Shown piece after piece: positions 41,067 through 49,703 of a DNA stretch of 64,000 nucleotides. The notes under the pieces were generated by a model. It saw only the letters and a program-made list of their open reading frames with translations. It did not search any database and had not been told where the DNA came from. The stretch is from Bacteroidaceae bacterium (lineage in GTDB: Bacteria; Bacteroidota; Bacteroidia; Bacteroidales; Bacteroidaceae): contig JAFUYM010000027.1 in NCBI GenBank assembly GCA_017470525.1, positions 1 to 64,000 on the forward strand. The letters are read 5' to 3'. Each line of letters opens with the position of its first letter. Position 1 is the first letter of the stretch. The translations under genes were made by a program, and so were the position numbers.

Positions 41067-41915
41067 ATGAGACGTATTATACTCTTCACTATCTATTGGG
41101 CAGCATCTTTGATACTGTTGGCCATCATTCTTTGCAGCACGGGTTATCGCATGTCCGAGGCACTGCTGATGAGCACTTCGCTCATGCCTATTGCCATACT
41201 TTTCCGTCAGATGACAGCCCGAATTTCCTTTGCCGCCAACCGCAGCAAGGCTATCAAATCGCTCATCTGCATCCTGCTTTTTACTCTTACAATGGCATTT
41301 CTCGCCGTCCACCTTGCCCACGTGACCATACTCTACTTTTACCACCAAATACCAGCCTGGAGACTGGGTGTGCCCCCGATGCTCCTTAACCCCGTTTTCC
41401 TTCTTGCCATGTTTGTTCTTCTGACGATTGGCGACTACAGCCTTGGCAGAGTCCTTGAAAAGCGTATGCCCGAGTCAGAAGAAACAATAACCTTCTCCAG
41501 CGATTGCCAAAGCATGCCGCTTGAAGAACAAGAGAATTCAATGCTAGACCCCCAAAAACCTATAACCTTCATCAGTAACCGCCAAAGCGTGACATTGACG
41601 AAGCAAGAAATCCTCTACGTCGAGAGTTGCGACACCGAGGTGTGGATTCATGCCACAGGCAATCGCCGTTTCCGCAACAAGACCGCCATCTCGTCATGGG
41701 CACGCCTGCTCGGTGCCGAATACCTCCGCATCCATCGTTCCTATCTCGTGCGTCTTTCTGCTTGTACAGGAATAGACCGAGATAATGTGATTATCGATAA
41801 CATCCACCTTCCCATTTCCAGAAAATACAAGGAGACGGTACAGCGACTCCTGAAAGATTCCCTTACGAACCCGATGGGAAATGGAACCGTACCCCTCGGG
41901 TACACTCTTGTGTAG
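41067..41915 (+). CDS. Membrane-anchored LytTR-family DNA-binding regulator, second copy
   Basis: 282 residues from ATG 41067 (MRRIILFTIYWAAS); a longer frame from 40941 would include the promoter. Four hydrophobic segments occupy residues 1-135 (LILLAIILCS, LLMSTSLMPIAILF, LICILLFTLTMAFLAVHLAH, VFLLAMFVLLTIGDY). The C-terminal LytTR domain (about 165-265) shows LTKQEILYVESCDTEVWIH, NRRFRNKTAISSW and YLRIHRSYLVRLSACTGI. No receiver domain. The last codons and stop lie in a GC-rich inverted repeat. It is divergent from the ExbB-like gene, which may be a target (inference). Confidence 0.88.
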   Translation: MRRIILFTIYWAASLILLAIILCSTGYRMSEALLMSTSLMPIAILFRQMTARISFAANRSKAIKSLICILLFTLTMAFLAVHLAHVTILYFYHQIPAWRLGVPPMLLNPVFLLAMFVLLTIGDYSLGRVLEKRMPESEETITFSSDCQSMPLEEQENSMLDPQKPITFISNRQSVTLTKQEILYVESCDTEVWIHATGNRRFRNKTAISSWARLLGAEYLRIHRSYLVRLSACTGIDRDNVIIDNIHLPISRKYKETVQRLLKDSLTNPMGNGTVPLGYTLV

Positions 41916-41951
41916 TCGAGGGGTACGCTGTGTCGTACCCGAGGGGTACGG
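41887..41951 (+). terminator. GC-rich hairpin at the end of the second LytTR gene
   Basis: Perfect 17-bp stem, 41887-41903 with 41935-41951 (CCGTACCCCTCGGGTAC). A third copy of CGAGGGGTAC lies in the loop. The stop codon at 41913-41915 is inside the structure. Confidence 0.7.
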
Positions 41952-42018
41952 AAGAAGTCAACCATTGCTCCGCAAAGATTTCTGAGCGCTTCGTCTCAAT
42001 GCTCTCACTACACAGGTC

Positions 42019-45000
42019 TCAAGCAAGGATGGTGCCCCTGCCTTCCATTGCCTCCAGGATGCTCAGTGCGCCTTCCATCGTGCTGATGTTCTTGATGAGG
42101 AGGGATTTGCGTTCACCATCGCGGAGGGTGCATCCTCTGCCGTGACTACCTACGTAGGTGAGGACTTTCTCGAAGGCACGGCTTTGGAAGTAGGCATCTT
42201 CGAGAGCGAAGTAGAGAATCATGCGTCCCATTTTGAGGACGACCTTCTCGATGCCGAGGCGTTGGGCTGCCCACTTGATGGGCATGACGGTGAGGAGTGA
42301 TTCGCCTACGGCAGGAATGGTGCCGAAGCGGTCGATAAGGCGTTTCTTGTAGTCTTCCAGTTGGCGAGGTGTGGTGAGTCCATCCAGTTCGCGGTAAAGG
42401 CTCATGCGCTCACCGCTGCTGGGCACGTACTCTTCGGGGAAGAAGGCTTGGATGTCGCTCTCCACGTTGGTCTCGGTCACAAACTTCTCGCCACTCAACT
42501 TTCCTTCCTCGTCTTTGTCTTCATCTGCAAAGAGGTTGGTGAACTCGTTTTCCTTTAACTCTGCAACTGCCTCGTTCAGAATCTTCTGGTAGGTCTCATA
42601 GCCGAGGTCGGTGATGAATCCGCTTTGTTCGGCTCCGAGCATGTTGCCTGCACCTCGGATGTCGAGGTCTTGCATGGCGATGTGGATGCCGCTGCCGAGG
42701 TCGCTGAAGTTCTCCACGGCTTGCAGACGGCGACGGGTCACATCGTTGAGGGCTGCCAATGGCGGAGCAATGAGATAGCAGAAGGCTTTCTTGTTGCCAC
42801 GTCCCACACGACCACGCATCTGGTGGATGTCGCTGAGTCCGTAGTTCTGCGCACTGTTGATGATGATGGTGTTGGCGTTGGGCACGTCGATGCCGTTCTC
42901 CACAATGGTGGTGGAGAGCATCACGTCGTAGTCGTAGTTCATGAAGTCGAGGATAATCTTCTCCAACTCCTGCGAATTCATCTGTCCATGACCGACACAC
43001 ACACGAGCATCGGGCACGTGCTTGTGTATCATCTCCTCCAGTTGCTTGAGGTTGCTGATTTTGTTGTTGACGATGAACACCTGTCCGTTGCGGCTCATCT
43101 CGAAGTTGATGGCTTCGGCAAATATTTCGGGCGAGAAGGTGTGAATCTCTGTCTGAATGGGGTAGCGGTTGGGTGGGGGCGTCTGGATGATGGAGAGGTC
43201 TCTTGCACCCAACAGCGAGAACTGCAACGTGCGCGGGATGGGGGTGGCAGTCATGGTGAGCGTATCGACGTTCACCTTCATGCTGCGCAGTTTCTCTTTA
43301 GTGGAAACGCCAAACTTTTGCTCTTCGTCGATGATGAGCAAGCCCAAGTCCTTGAACTGCACCTGCTTGCCAATCAACTTGTGGGTGCCGATGATGATAT
43401 CGACTTTTCCTGCCTTCAAGTCTTCCAACACCTCCTTGGTCTCTTTGGCTGTACGTGCTCGGGTGAGGTATTCCACTCTGACGGGGAACTCTTTCAGTCG
43501 CGACGAGAAGGTCTGGAAGTGCTGATAAGCCAGCACCGTCGTGGGCACCATCACTGCCACTTGCTTGCCGTCGGTGGCAGCCTTGAAGGCGGCACGAATC
43601 GCCACTTCCGTCTTGCCGAAGCCCACGTCGCCACACACCAATCTGTCCATCGGACGTGGCTTCTCCATGTCTGCCTTCACGTCTTGCGTGGCTTTCAGTT
43701 GGTCGGGCGTGTCTTCGTAGGCGAAGGAGGCTTCCAGTTCGTGCTGCATGTAGCCGTCTTTGGTGTAGGCAAAGCCCTTCTCTTTCAGCCGGGCAGCATA
43801 GAGTTGGATGAGGTCGCGGGCAATGTCTTTCACCTTCGTCTTCACACGCTCCTTCATGCGTTCCCATGCATTGCCACCGAGGCGGTTCAGTGTGGGCGGT
43901 TCGCCCTCCTTGCCCTTGTATTTGGACACTTTGTGCAGGGAGTGGATGGACACATACACCGTGTCTTCGTTCTTGTAGATGATTTTTATCATCTCCTGCA
44001 TCACGTCGCCTTGTGGCACACGTACCAAGCCGCCGAAGCGACCCACGCCGTGGTCGATGTGCACCACATAGTCGCCAATCTCGAACTGTTGGATTTCTTT
44101 TAGCGTCAGTGCCACCTTGCCTCGTCGAGCCTTGTCACTCTTGAGATTGTATTTGTGGAAACGGTCGAAAATCTGATGGTCGGTGAAGAAGCACAACTTC
44201 AAGGTGTGGTCGATGAAACCCTCGTGGATGGCTTTGTTGACGGGGATGAAATGGATGGCGTCGGCTTCCGTTGTCGCCATCTCTTCGAAGATGCTTTGCA
44301 GACGGGTAATCTGCTTCTCGCTGTCGGCAAAGATGTAGATTCTGTAGCCCTCGTTTTGCAGACGGCGAAACTCTTGACTGACCATGTCGAAGTTCTTGTG
44401 GAAGAGGGGTTGTACAGCCGTGTGGAAGTGGATTGCCTTCTCATCTGTTGTACTTCCCTTTTTCATCTCCAGATGTCGGAACTGCACGATTTGCTGTTTG
44501 AAGGTCTCTTCGTCTATGATGAAGTTTTTGACCAGCGCCTCCGCATTCGTCTCTGCCTCAAACTGTGCTTGGCTCGAAAAGCCTTCCCCGTGTATCTGTG
44601 CAATCTTGTCGCACACATACGCGAGGCTCTGTGTCACCACCAGCGTGTCCTTCGGCAGGAACTCCAGGAAAGAGATGTATTCCGCATCGTCCTTCTTCAT
44701 GTCGGGCACAACGGTCATCTGCTCCACTTTGCTCTCCGACAACTGGCTTTGTATGTCGAACGGTCGGATGCTATCCACCTCGTCGCCAAAGAAGTCGATG
44801 CGATAAGGCGTGTCTGACGAGAACGAATACACATCCACGATGCTGCCTCTCACGGCAAACTGCCCAGGCTCATACACATAATCTACCCGGTCAAAGCCCA
44901 AGTCGAAAATCTGCTTCTCCAACTCGCTGATGTCGAACGTGTCGCCCACCTTCACAGGAAGGGTGTTTATATCCAGTTCTTGTTTCGACACCACCCGTTC

Positions 45001-45393
45001 TGCCAACGCGTCGGGGTAGGTGACCACCAACAAGTCTTGCGCCTCAGCCACTCTCGTCAGCACCTCCGTTCTCAGTATCTCATTCCCTGCATCCTTCTGG
45101 TTGTACTTGATGGCTCTTCTGTATGAAGAAGGAAAGAATAGGACTCTTTCATCCCCCATCATCTGCGTCAAGTCGTGGTACATGTACCCTGCATCGTCCG
45201 CATCGTTCATCACCACCAGCAGATTGGGATAGTTCCCTCTCCCGCTCATGATGGCAGCCAACAACACAGCAGCCGACGAACCACTGAGTCCGTCAGCCTT
45301 CACTTGTTTTGCCTTGCCATCCCTGATACGCTTGGCAAGTTCTTTGGCTTCCTCTGATAAAGCCAAAGACGAAAGTACTTTACTTGTTTCCAA
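42019..45393 (-). CDS. mfd: Transcription-repair coupling factor
   Basis: 1124 residues. N-terminal UvrB-homology region (AAVLLAAIMSG, VLFFPSSYRRA), RNA-polymerase-interaction domain (LTLKEIQQFEIGDYVVHIDHGVGRFGG, landmarks GDYVVHIDHGVGRF near 450), helicase with Walker A DVGFGKTEVAIRAAF (about 594-608), DEEQKFG box, TATPIPRTLQ (about 716-725), RVGRGNKKAF and QDLDIRGAGNMLG, and a C-terminal TRCF domain. Mfd displaces RNA polymerase stalled at lesions and recruits UvrA. The start follows the stop of a small upstream gene by 66 bp. Confidence 0.96.
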   Translation of the reverse strand: METSKVLSSLALSEEAKELAKRIRDGKAKQVKADGLSGSSAAVLLAAIMSGRGNYPNLLVVMNDADDAGYMYHDLTQMMGDERVLFFPSSYRRAIKYNQKDAGNEILRTEVLTRVAEAQDLLVVTYPDALAERVVSKQELDINTLPVKVGDTFDISELEKQIFDLGFDRVDYVYEPGQFAVRGSIVDVYSFSSDTPYRIDFFGDEVDSIRPFDIQSQLSESKVEQMTVVPDMKKDDAEYISFLEFLPKDTLVVTQSLAYVCDKIAQIHGEGFSSQAQFEAETNAEALVKNFIIDEETFKQQIVQFRHLEMKKGSTTDEKAIHFHTAVQPLFHKNFDMVSQEFRRLQNEGYRIYIFADSEKQITRLQSIFEEMATTEADAIHFIPVNKAIHEGFIDHTLKLCFFTDHQIFDRFHKYNLKSDKARRGKVALTLKEIQQFEIGDYVVHIDHGVGRFGGLVRVPQGDVMQEMIKIIYKNEDTVYVSIHSLHKVSKYKGKEGEPPTLNRLGGNAWERMKERVKTKVKDIARDLIQLYAARLKEKGFAYTKDGYMQHELEASFAYEDTPDQLKATQDVKADMEKPRPMDRLVCGDVGFGKTEVAIRAAFKAATDGKQVAVMVPTTVLAYQHFQTFSSRLKEFPVRVEYLTRARTAKETKEVLEDLKAGKVDIIIGTHKLIGKQVQFKDLGLLIIDEEQKFGVSTKEKLRSMKVNVDTLTMTATPIPRTLQFSLLGARDLSIIQTPPPNRYPIQTEIHTFSPEIFAEAINFEMSRNGQVFIVNNKISNLKQLEEMIHKHVPDARVCVGHGQMNSQELEKIILDFMNYDYDVMLSTTIVENGIDVPNANTIIINSAQNYGLSDIHQMRGRVGRGNKKAFCYLIAPPLAALNDVTRRRLQAVENFSDLGSGIHIAMQDLDIRGAGNMLGAEQSGFITDLGYETYQKILNEAVAELKENEFTNLFADEDKDEEGKLSGEKFVTETNVESDIQAFFPEEYVPSSGERMSLYRELDGLTTPRQLEDYKKRLIDRFGTIPAVGESLLTVMPIKWAAQRLGIEKVVLKMGRMILYFALEDAYFQSRAFEKVLTYVGSHGRGCTLRDGERKSLLIKNISTMEGALSILEAMEGRGTILA

Positions 45394-45459
45394 ACATCAA
45401 AAAGATTTCATGAAATTCCCTCGTGTGGTTTTCCTTCTCATGGAGGGGATTAGTCTTCT

Positions 45460-45606
45460 TTATGCCACACCCATCATCATCTGCGGCTCATACATCCTTG
45501 CAAACAATTGCAGGAAAAACAGCGTGTCCTTCGATGGGCGCACCAACTTATTCTTCAGTTCCAAAATTCTTGATGTTTTCTTTTCAAATGGGGTAGAGTC
45601 ATTCAT
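45460..45606 (-). CDS. Small hypothetical protein upstream of mfd
   Basis: 48 residues, ATG 45606 to TAA 45460: begins MNDSTPFEKKTSRILELKNK and continues LVRPSKDTLFFLQLFARMYE. The VRPSxxTLxFLxLFAR pattern resembles small uncharacterised Bacteroidetes proteins (recollection, not searched). Basic, probably helical, no signal or membrane segment. It is on the mfd strand 66 bp upstream, so possibly cotranscribed. Short length makes the call uncertain. Confidence 0.5.
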   Translation of the reverse strand: MNDSTPFEKKTSRILELKNKLVRPSKDTLFFLQLFARMYEPQMMMGVA

Positions 45607-45809
45607 AGGCAATCTGCTTTTACGTTCTCTCTTTCTGTATTACTAATAACGAGCCGAAAAAGAGTTTATTATACAAAACTGCATATTTTTTTCTACGCAT
45701 CCATCTCTCCCAACTTGTCGAGTTTCTGTTGCACCGTGATTATTTAGGTTTTTGCAGGTTACACATTTCTCTTCACTAAATCAAAGAAATTTGCCGTGTT
45801 TTTAACTGA

Positions 45810-46640
45810 TTATGGAGTCTTTGTGCGGTGGCTTTTTAGTGCTGGCACTTCCTCGCATAGGGCATCTGCCAGTAGATGTGCTACGAGGGTTGCACCATAG
45901 ATGTTGTAGTGCGTGTTGTCTTGTCGCCCCTCGGGAAGGCTTGGCTCTTCGCCTGGACGGTACCATACATGTAGCCGTTTGGAACCTTCGCGTCCCATGC
46001 CTTGTTCCAAATCGTGCGTAATGCGGTTGGCATCGACGAAGGGAACATGCAGCCGTTCTGCCACCTGTCGAGGTGCCATCCGATAAAGCCCATGAGTGTC
46101 GATGAGGCTGTCGCCTTCCACCATCTTCACCCCATCCTTGAAGGTTGTTTCTCTCAGCGCCTCGTCGTCATCATTCTCGGGTGCTTTCATGAAGAAATTG
46201 CGGCGCACCACGCTGTTCATCAGAATCGGAATGCCGCCTCGCTCGCGAGTTTCAAGCACGAACTTCTCCAGATTGGCATCGAACGTGGAGCCAGGTTCTG
46301 TGTGGCGGTCGGGCTTGGGCTTCTCGTCGTTGTGACCAAACTGAATCACCACATAATCGCCCGGTTGTATCTGTTCCAGCACCCGTGCCCAACGACCCTC
46401 ATTGATGAACGAGAGCGACGAACGCCCATTCACCGCATGGTTGTCCACACGGATGCCCTCGTCAAAACACGCTTGAAGCATCATGCCCCATCCCCTTTCT
46501 AGTTTGCCACCCGTGGTGTCTTTGTTTGCCATCGTCGAGTCACCAATCAGGAAGAGGGTCACCACACGACGTGGGGCGACTGCGGTGAGGACGCACCAGA
46601 CGATGGCACACAACACGAGAAGTTTTGTCATTTTCCCCAT
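45810..46640 (-). CDS. SGNH hydrolase, rhamnogalacturonan acetylesterase-like (CE12)
   Basis: 276 residues from ATG 46640 (or 46631); a longer frame to 46787 would read through the divergent promoter. Signal peptide KLLVLCAIVWCVLTAVA. SGNH blocks: I LFLIGDSTMAN (Ser nucleophile), II AVNGRSSLSF, III IQFGHNDEK, V DNTHYNIYGA with catalytic Asp/His. The FxGDSTxA and GRSSxxF forms match CE12 rhamnogalacturonan acetylesterases that deacetylate pectin side regions. Isolated from any polysaccharide locus here. Downstream of it lies the upstream region of the mfd operon. Confidence 0.87.
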   Translation of the reverse strand: MGKMTKLLVLCAIVWCVLTAVAPRRVVTLFLIGDSTMANKDTTGGKLERGWGMMLQACFDEGIRVDNHAVNGRSSLSFINEGRWARVLEQIQPGDYVVIQFGHNDEKPKPDRHTEPGSTFDANLEKFVLETRERGGIPILMNSVVRRNFFMKAPENDDDEALRETTFKDGVKMVEGDSLIDTHGLYRMAPRQVAERLHVPFVDANRITHDLEQGMGREGSKRLHVWYRPGEEPSLPEGRQDNTHYNIYGATLVAHLLADALCEEVPALKSHRTKTP

Positions 46641-46662
46641 AACCGTTCTGTAGATTTTTCGG

Positions 46663-46670
46663 CAAAGGTA
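46663..46670 (-). promoter_or_regulatory. -7 box (TACCTTTG) for the CE12-like gene
   Basis: Minus-strand TACCTTTG, 22 bp before ATG 46640; supports the short start. Confidence 0.5.
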
Positions 46671-46745
46671 ATCATTTCTGCATCGAAAAAGGAACATTCG
46701 CATGCATTTTATCTTGAGTTGCAGGAAAAACTCAAAGATTTTGAG

Positions 46746-46753
46746 TAAATTTG
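46746..46753 (+). promoter_or_regulatory. -7 box (TAAATTTG) for the second R-M operon
   Basis: TAAATTTG, about 48 nt before ATG 46802; -33 box weak. Confidence 0.45.
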
Positions 46754-46801
46754 CAACCAAATAGAAAATCTTTGTAAGATAAAGCATTTCTTTGTGAACT
46801 A

Positions 46802-48100
46802 ATGGCTAAAAAAGATATTGATGCTAAATTGAAACTGCAAGCCTTTCCTGAAATTGTGACCGAGGACGGCATCAGGATTTACGGCGAAACATCATACGAG
46901 AATCAGATAGCGACGTTGAGCCATTATCTGCACACCACCGACTTCGAGGGAAACCACATCGAAGTGCAGGAGCGGCGTAACGAGATGATGGCTCTTATCC
47001 GCGAATATCTGGAACACAAGGACAGGCTACAGGATTACACCGAGGAGGATATTGCACGTGCCGCTGAGAGTCCGCTGGAGTTCGACCTCTTCCGTGAGTT
47101 CTATCAAGTGCCATTCCCAAGTCCCAAGCAATACGACCACACGTTTATTGACCTATTCGCTGGCATCGGCGGCATCCGCATCCCATTCGATGAAATGGGC
47201 TACCAGTGTTTGTTCTCGTCAGAGTGGGACGCGAAGGCTTGCCAGACCTACTTTGCCAACTTCGGAACCGTCCCCTTCGGTGACATTACGAAGATTCCCG
47301 CAACGAAGATTCCCAAGCACGATGTGCTTTTGGCGGGCTTCCCATGTCAGGCATTTAGCATCATGGGTAAAATGCAGGGCTTCGCCGATACTCGCGGCAC
47401 GATGTTCTTTGAGATTGAGCGCATTCTGAAACACCATCAGACACCCTACATCCTTTTGGAGAATGTAAAGCAATTGGTAGGCCACGACGGCGGTCGCACG
47501 TTCAAGGTCATTCTCGAACGGCTCGACCAGTTGGGCTATCACGTCAAGTGGAAGGTACTGAATGCCCTCGACTTCGGACTTCCGCAGAAGCGCGAGCGCG
47601 TCATCATCGTGGGCTTCCAACACAAGGAGGATTGCGATGCTTTCACGTTCGACATCCCGCACACGCCCTACAACCTTGCTGACATCCTCGAACCCGATGC
47701 CGACGTTGACCCCACATTATTCGCCTCCGACCATATCATCGAGAAGCGACGCGAGAAGACCGAGGGTAAGAAGTTGTTCTATCCCTCCATCTGGCACGAG
47801 AACAAGGCGGGCAACATCAGCGTGCTCGACTACTCCTGCGCCCTCAGAACGGGGGCATCCTACAATTACTTGCTCGTTAATGGTGTGCGCCGTCCCACTT
47901 CACGCGAACTGCTCCGACTGCAAGGCTTCCCCGAGAAATACAGGATTGCCGTCTCGCATCAGGACATACGTCGGCAGACGGGCAACAGCGTCGCCGTGCC
48001 CATGATACGAATGGTTGCTCAGAAGATAAACGAAATAATCAAAAACCGAGAATATGGAACATCCGAAACTCAGAGACTCAAAGCGGCTGTTAACGCGTGA
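46802..48100 (+). CDS. DNA cytosine-5 methyltransferase, second type II R-M system
   Basis: 432 residues. About 110 N-terminal residues without recognised domain precede the catalytic core: motif I FIDLFAGIGGIRIPF (about 117-131), IV LLAGFPCQAFSIMGK (catalytic Cys near 185), VI LLENVKQLVGHDGG (about 217-230), VIII LPQKRERVIIVGF (about 259-271), X RQTGNSVAVPMIRMV (about 392-406). The gene overlaps the downstream putative endonuclease gene by 47 bp. Sequence differs clearly from the 23717 methylase, so it is an independent system. Target sequence unknown. Confidence 0.92.
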   Translation: MAKKDIDAKLKLQAFPEIVTEDGIRIYGETSYENQIATLSHYLHTTDFEGNHIEVQERRNEMMALIREYLEHKDRLQDYTEEDIARAAESPLEFDLFREFYQVPFPSPKQYDHTFIDLFAGIGGIRIPFDEMGYQCLFSSEWDAKACQTYFANFGTVPFGDITKIPATKIPKHDVLLAGFPCQAFSIMGKMQGFADTRGTMFFEIERILKHHQTPYILLENVKQLVGHDGGRTFKVILERLDQLGYHVKWKVLNALDFGLPQKRERVIIVGFQHKEDCDAFTFDIPHTPYNLADILEPDADVDPTLFASDHIIEKRREKTEGKKLFYPSIWHENKAGNISVLDYSCALRTGASYNYLLVNGVRRPTSRELLRLQGFPEKYRIAVSHQDIRRQTGNSVAVPMIRMVAQKINEIIKNREYGTSETQRLKAAVNA

Positions 48101-48788
48101 GCCTTACCCCATCAACGAAATCCCCGAAGAGGTCATCAAGAAGATTGGCCGAAAGTTTGTCTACATGCTCTGCGTCGGCTACAAGGATTTGACTGGCGAC
48201 GACTGGGGCAACGTCTTTGCCGAGGCCATAGGTGGCGAGCATTTGCAATCACCCGTTGGCATCGCCGATGTCGTGTTTGACAAGATGGCGTGGTCGATGA
48301 AGACCGTCAAGAATTCCAATCCACATCGCAATGAGGCTTCTGTACGTCTCATCAGCGGACGATGCTCGCCCGATTACTCCTACGGCATCACCGACCCGCA
48401 CGAAGACATCGAAAAGACGGGCCGCGCCGTGCTGAACATCTGGAACGAGCGCGTCAATATCGCACAGGACTACTACAATCCCCTGCGCACGTCAGTTCTC
48501 GTCCGAAGCAACGACCTCCTTTCTTTCACTCTGTTTGAGGAAGAGAACCACCGCTACGTGGCCAACCAATACCGTTGGGAGGAGAATCGCAACGGCAACC
48601 TCATCGGAATCAATATTGAGACAGGCGAGACCTGTTTCACATGGCAGCCACACGGCTCACAATTCACCATCCACACTAAGGTTCCGACGAACGCTGTGAA
48701 GTTCAAAATCAAGCAGCCGCCAAAGCTCGACGTAGAGGAAACGCTGCGGCAGATTAACTTCAGCGACGATTGGGTGGAGATACTTTAA
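48054..48788 (+). CDS. Putative type II restriction endonuclease partner
   Basis: 244 residues, overlapping the methylase gene by 47 bp, the classical coupling of R-M pairs. Likely PD-(D/E)xK core: GGEHLQSPVGIADVVFDK (D72) followed by strand MAWSMKTVK with S81-M-K83 in the place of ExK. RLISGRCSPDYSYGI and a C-terminal basic region follow. No family name can be given with confidence. The methylase-first order fits simple protection before restriction. Confidence 0.75.
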   Translation: MEHPKLRDSKRLLTREPYPINEIPEEVIKKIGRKFVYMLCVGYKDLTGDDWGNVFAEAIGGEHLQSPVGIADVVFDKMAWSMKTVKNSNPHRNEASVRLISGRCSPDYSYGITDPHEDIEKTGRAVLNIWNERVNIAQDYYNPLRTSVLVRSNDLLSFTLFEEENHRYVANQYRWEENRNGNLIGINIETGETCFTWQPHGSQFTIHTKVPTNAVKFKIKQPPKLDVEETLRQINFSDDWVEIL

Positions 48789-48935
48789 GGGTTAGGCAAG
48801 AGTAATTTGAGTTATATGTATCTGTTTTATGGGTGTGTTCCAATTCGTGACACATTGCGTCACAAATTGACATCGTTGTATTAAAAAGTCGGAGACTTTG
48901 CCCGGACGAGAACTAATCCATTGGAAGTAATCAAT

Positions 48936-49697
48936 ATGAATCGCAATCAATATATGCAACCTTTGCTTGCTGCACTTCGTGAACAGAAGAAGATGGGAAT
49001 GAAGGGTGGTATCTATCATCGGACACAGATAGATATGACCTACAACTCTAATCATATAGAGGGGAGCAGGTTGACGCATGAACAGACGCGGTATATCTTT
49101 GAGACCAACACCATTGGGATGGCTGATGGTGAGGTTGTCAACGTGAACGACATTGTGGAGACGGTGAACCATTTCCGCTGCATAGACCTTGTCATTGAGC
49201 ATGCCACGGATGATTTGACGTCGGAGTTCATCAAGCAACTGCATGGGGTGTTGAAGGCAGGAACCTCTGACAGCCGCAAGGATTGGTTTGCTGTTGGTGA
49301 GTATAAGCGTCTGCCCAATGAGGTGGGTGGTGAAGAGACTTGTCCGCCTGAGCAAGTGGAAGGGCAGATGGAAGCGTTGCTTGATGGCTACCGTAAGGGT
49401 CAGCATCAGTTCAACGACATTCTTGACTTGCATGTGCAATTCGAGCGCATTCACCCCTTTCGGGATGGCAATGGACGTGTCGGTCGGCTCATCATGTTCA
49501 AGGAGTGTCTGAGGAGTGGTGTCGTGCCCTTCATCATTACTGACGAACTGAAAATGTTCTACTATCGTGGTTTGCGCGAATGGGGGCATGTCAATGAGTA
49601 TCTGACAGATACCTGTCTGATGGCTCAAGACCAATACAAGGCAGTACTCGACTATTTCAGAATCAAATATGAACATCATATCCCGTTGAATACTTAG
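48936..49697 (+). CDS. Fic family protein (AMPylase-type) with N-terminal inhibitory helix
   Basis: 253 residues from ATG 48936 (a TTG five codons earlier is possible). The Fic motif HPFRDGNGRVGR (about 173-184) is complete, with catalytic His, the Asp/Glu position and anion-binding GNGR. The inhibitory motif (S/T)xxxE(G/N) is present as SNHIEG at about residues 38-43, placing it with class II self-inhibited Fic proteins. No antitoxin gene is adjacent. Target protein and transferred group are unknown. It follows the R-M pair by 147 bp, which holds nothing recognisable. Confidence 0.9.
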   Translation: MNRNQYMQPLLAALREQKKMGMKGGIYHRTQIDMTYNSNHIEGSRLTHEQTRYIFETNTIGMADGEVVNVNDIVETVNHFRCIDLVIEHATDDLTSEFIKQLHGVLKAGTSDSRKDWFAVGEYKRLPNEVGGEETCPPEQVEGQMEALLDGYRKGQHQFNDILDLHVQFERIHPFRDGNGRVGRLIMFKECLRSGVVPFIITDELKMFYYRGLREWGHVNEYLTDTCLMAQDQYKAVLDYFRIKYEHHIPLNT

Positions 49698-49703
49698 ACA
49701 GAC

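Noticed and set aside
42625-44103. Long open frame of 492 codons opposite mfd
   Set aside because: It is exactly antisense to conserved mfd helicase sequence and has no recognisable domain or promoter; codon bias of mfd keeps the frame open.
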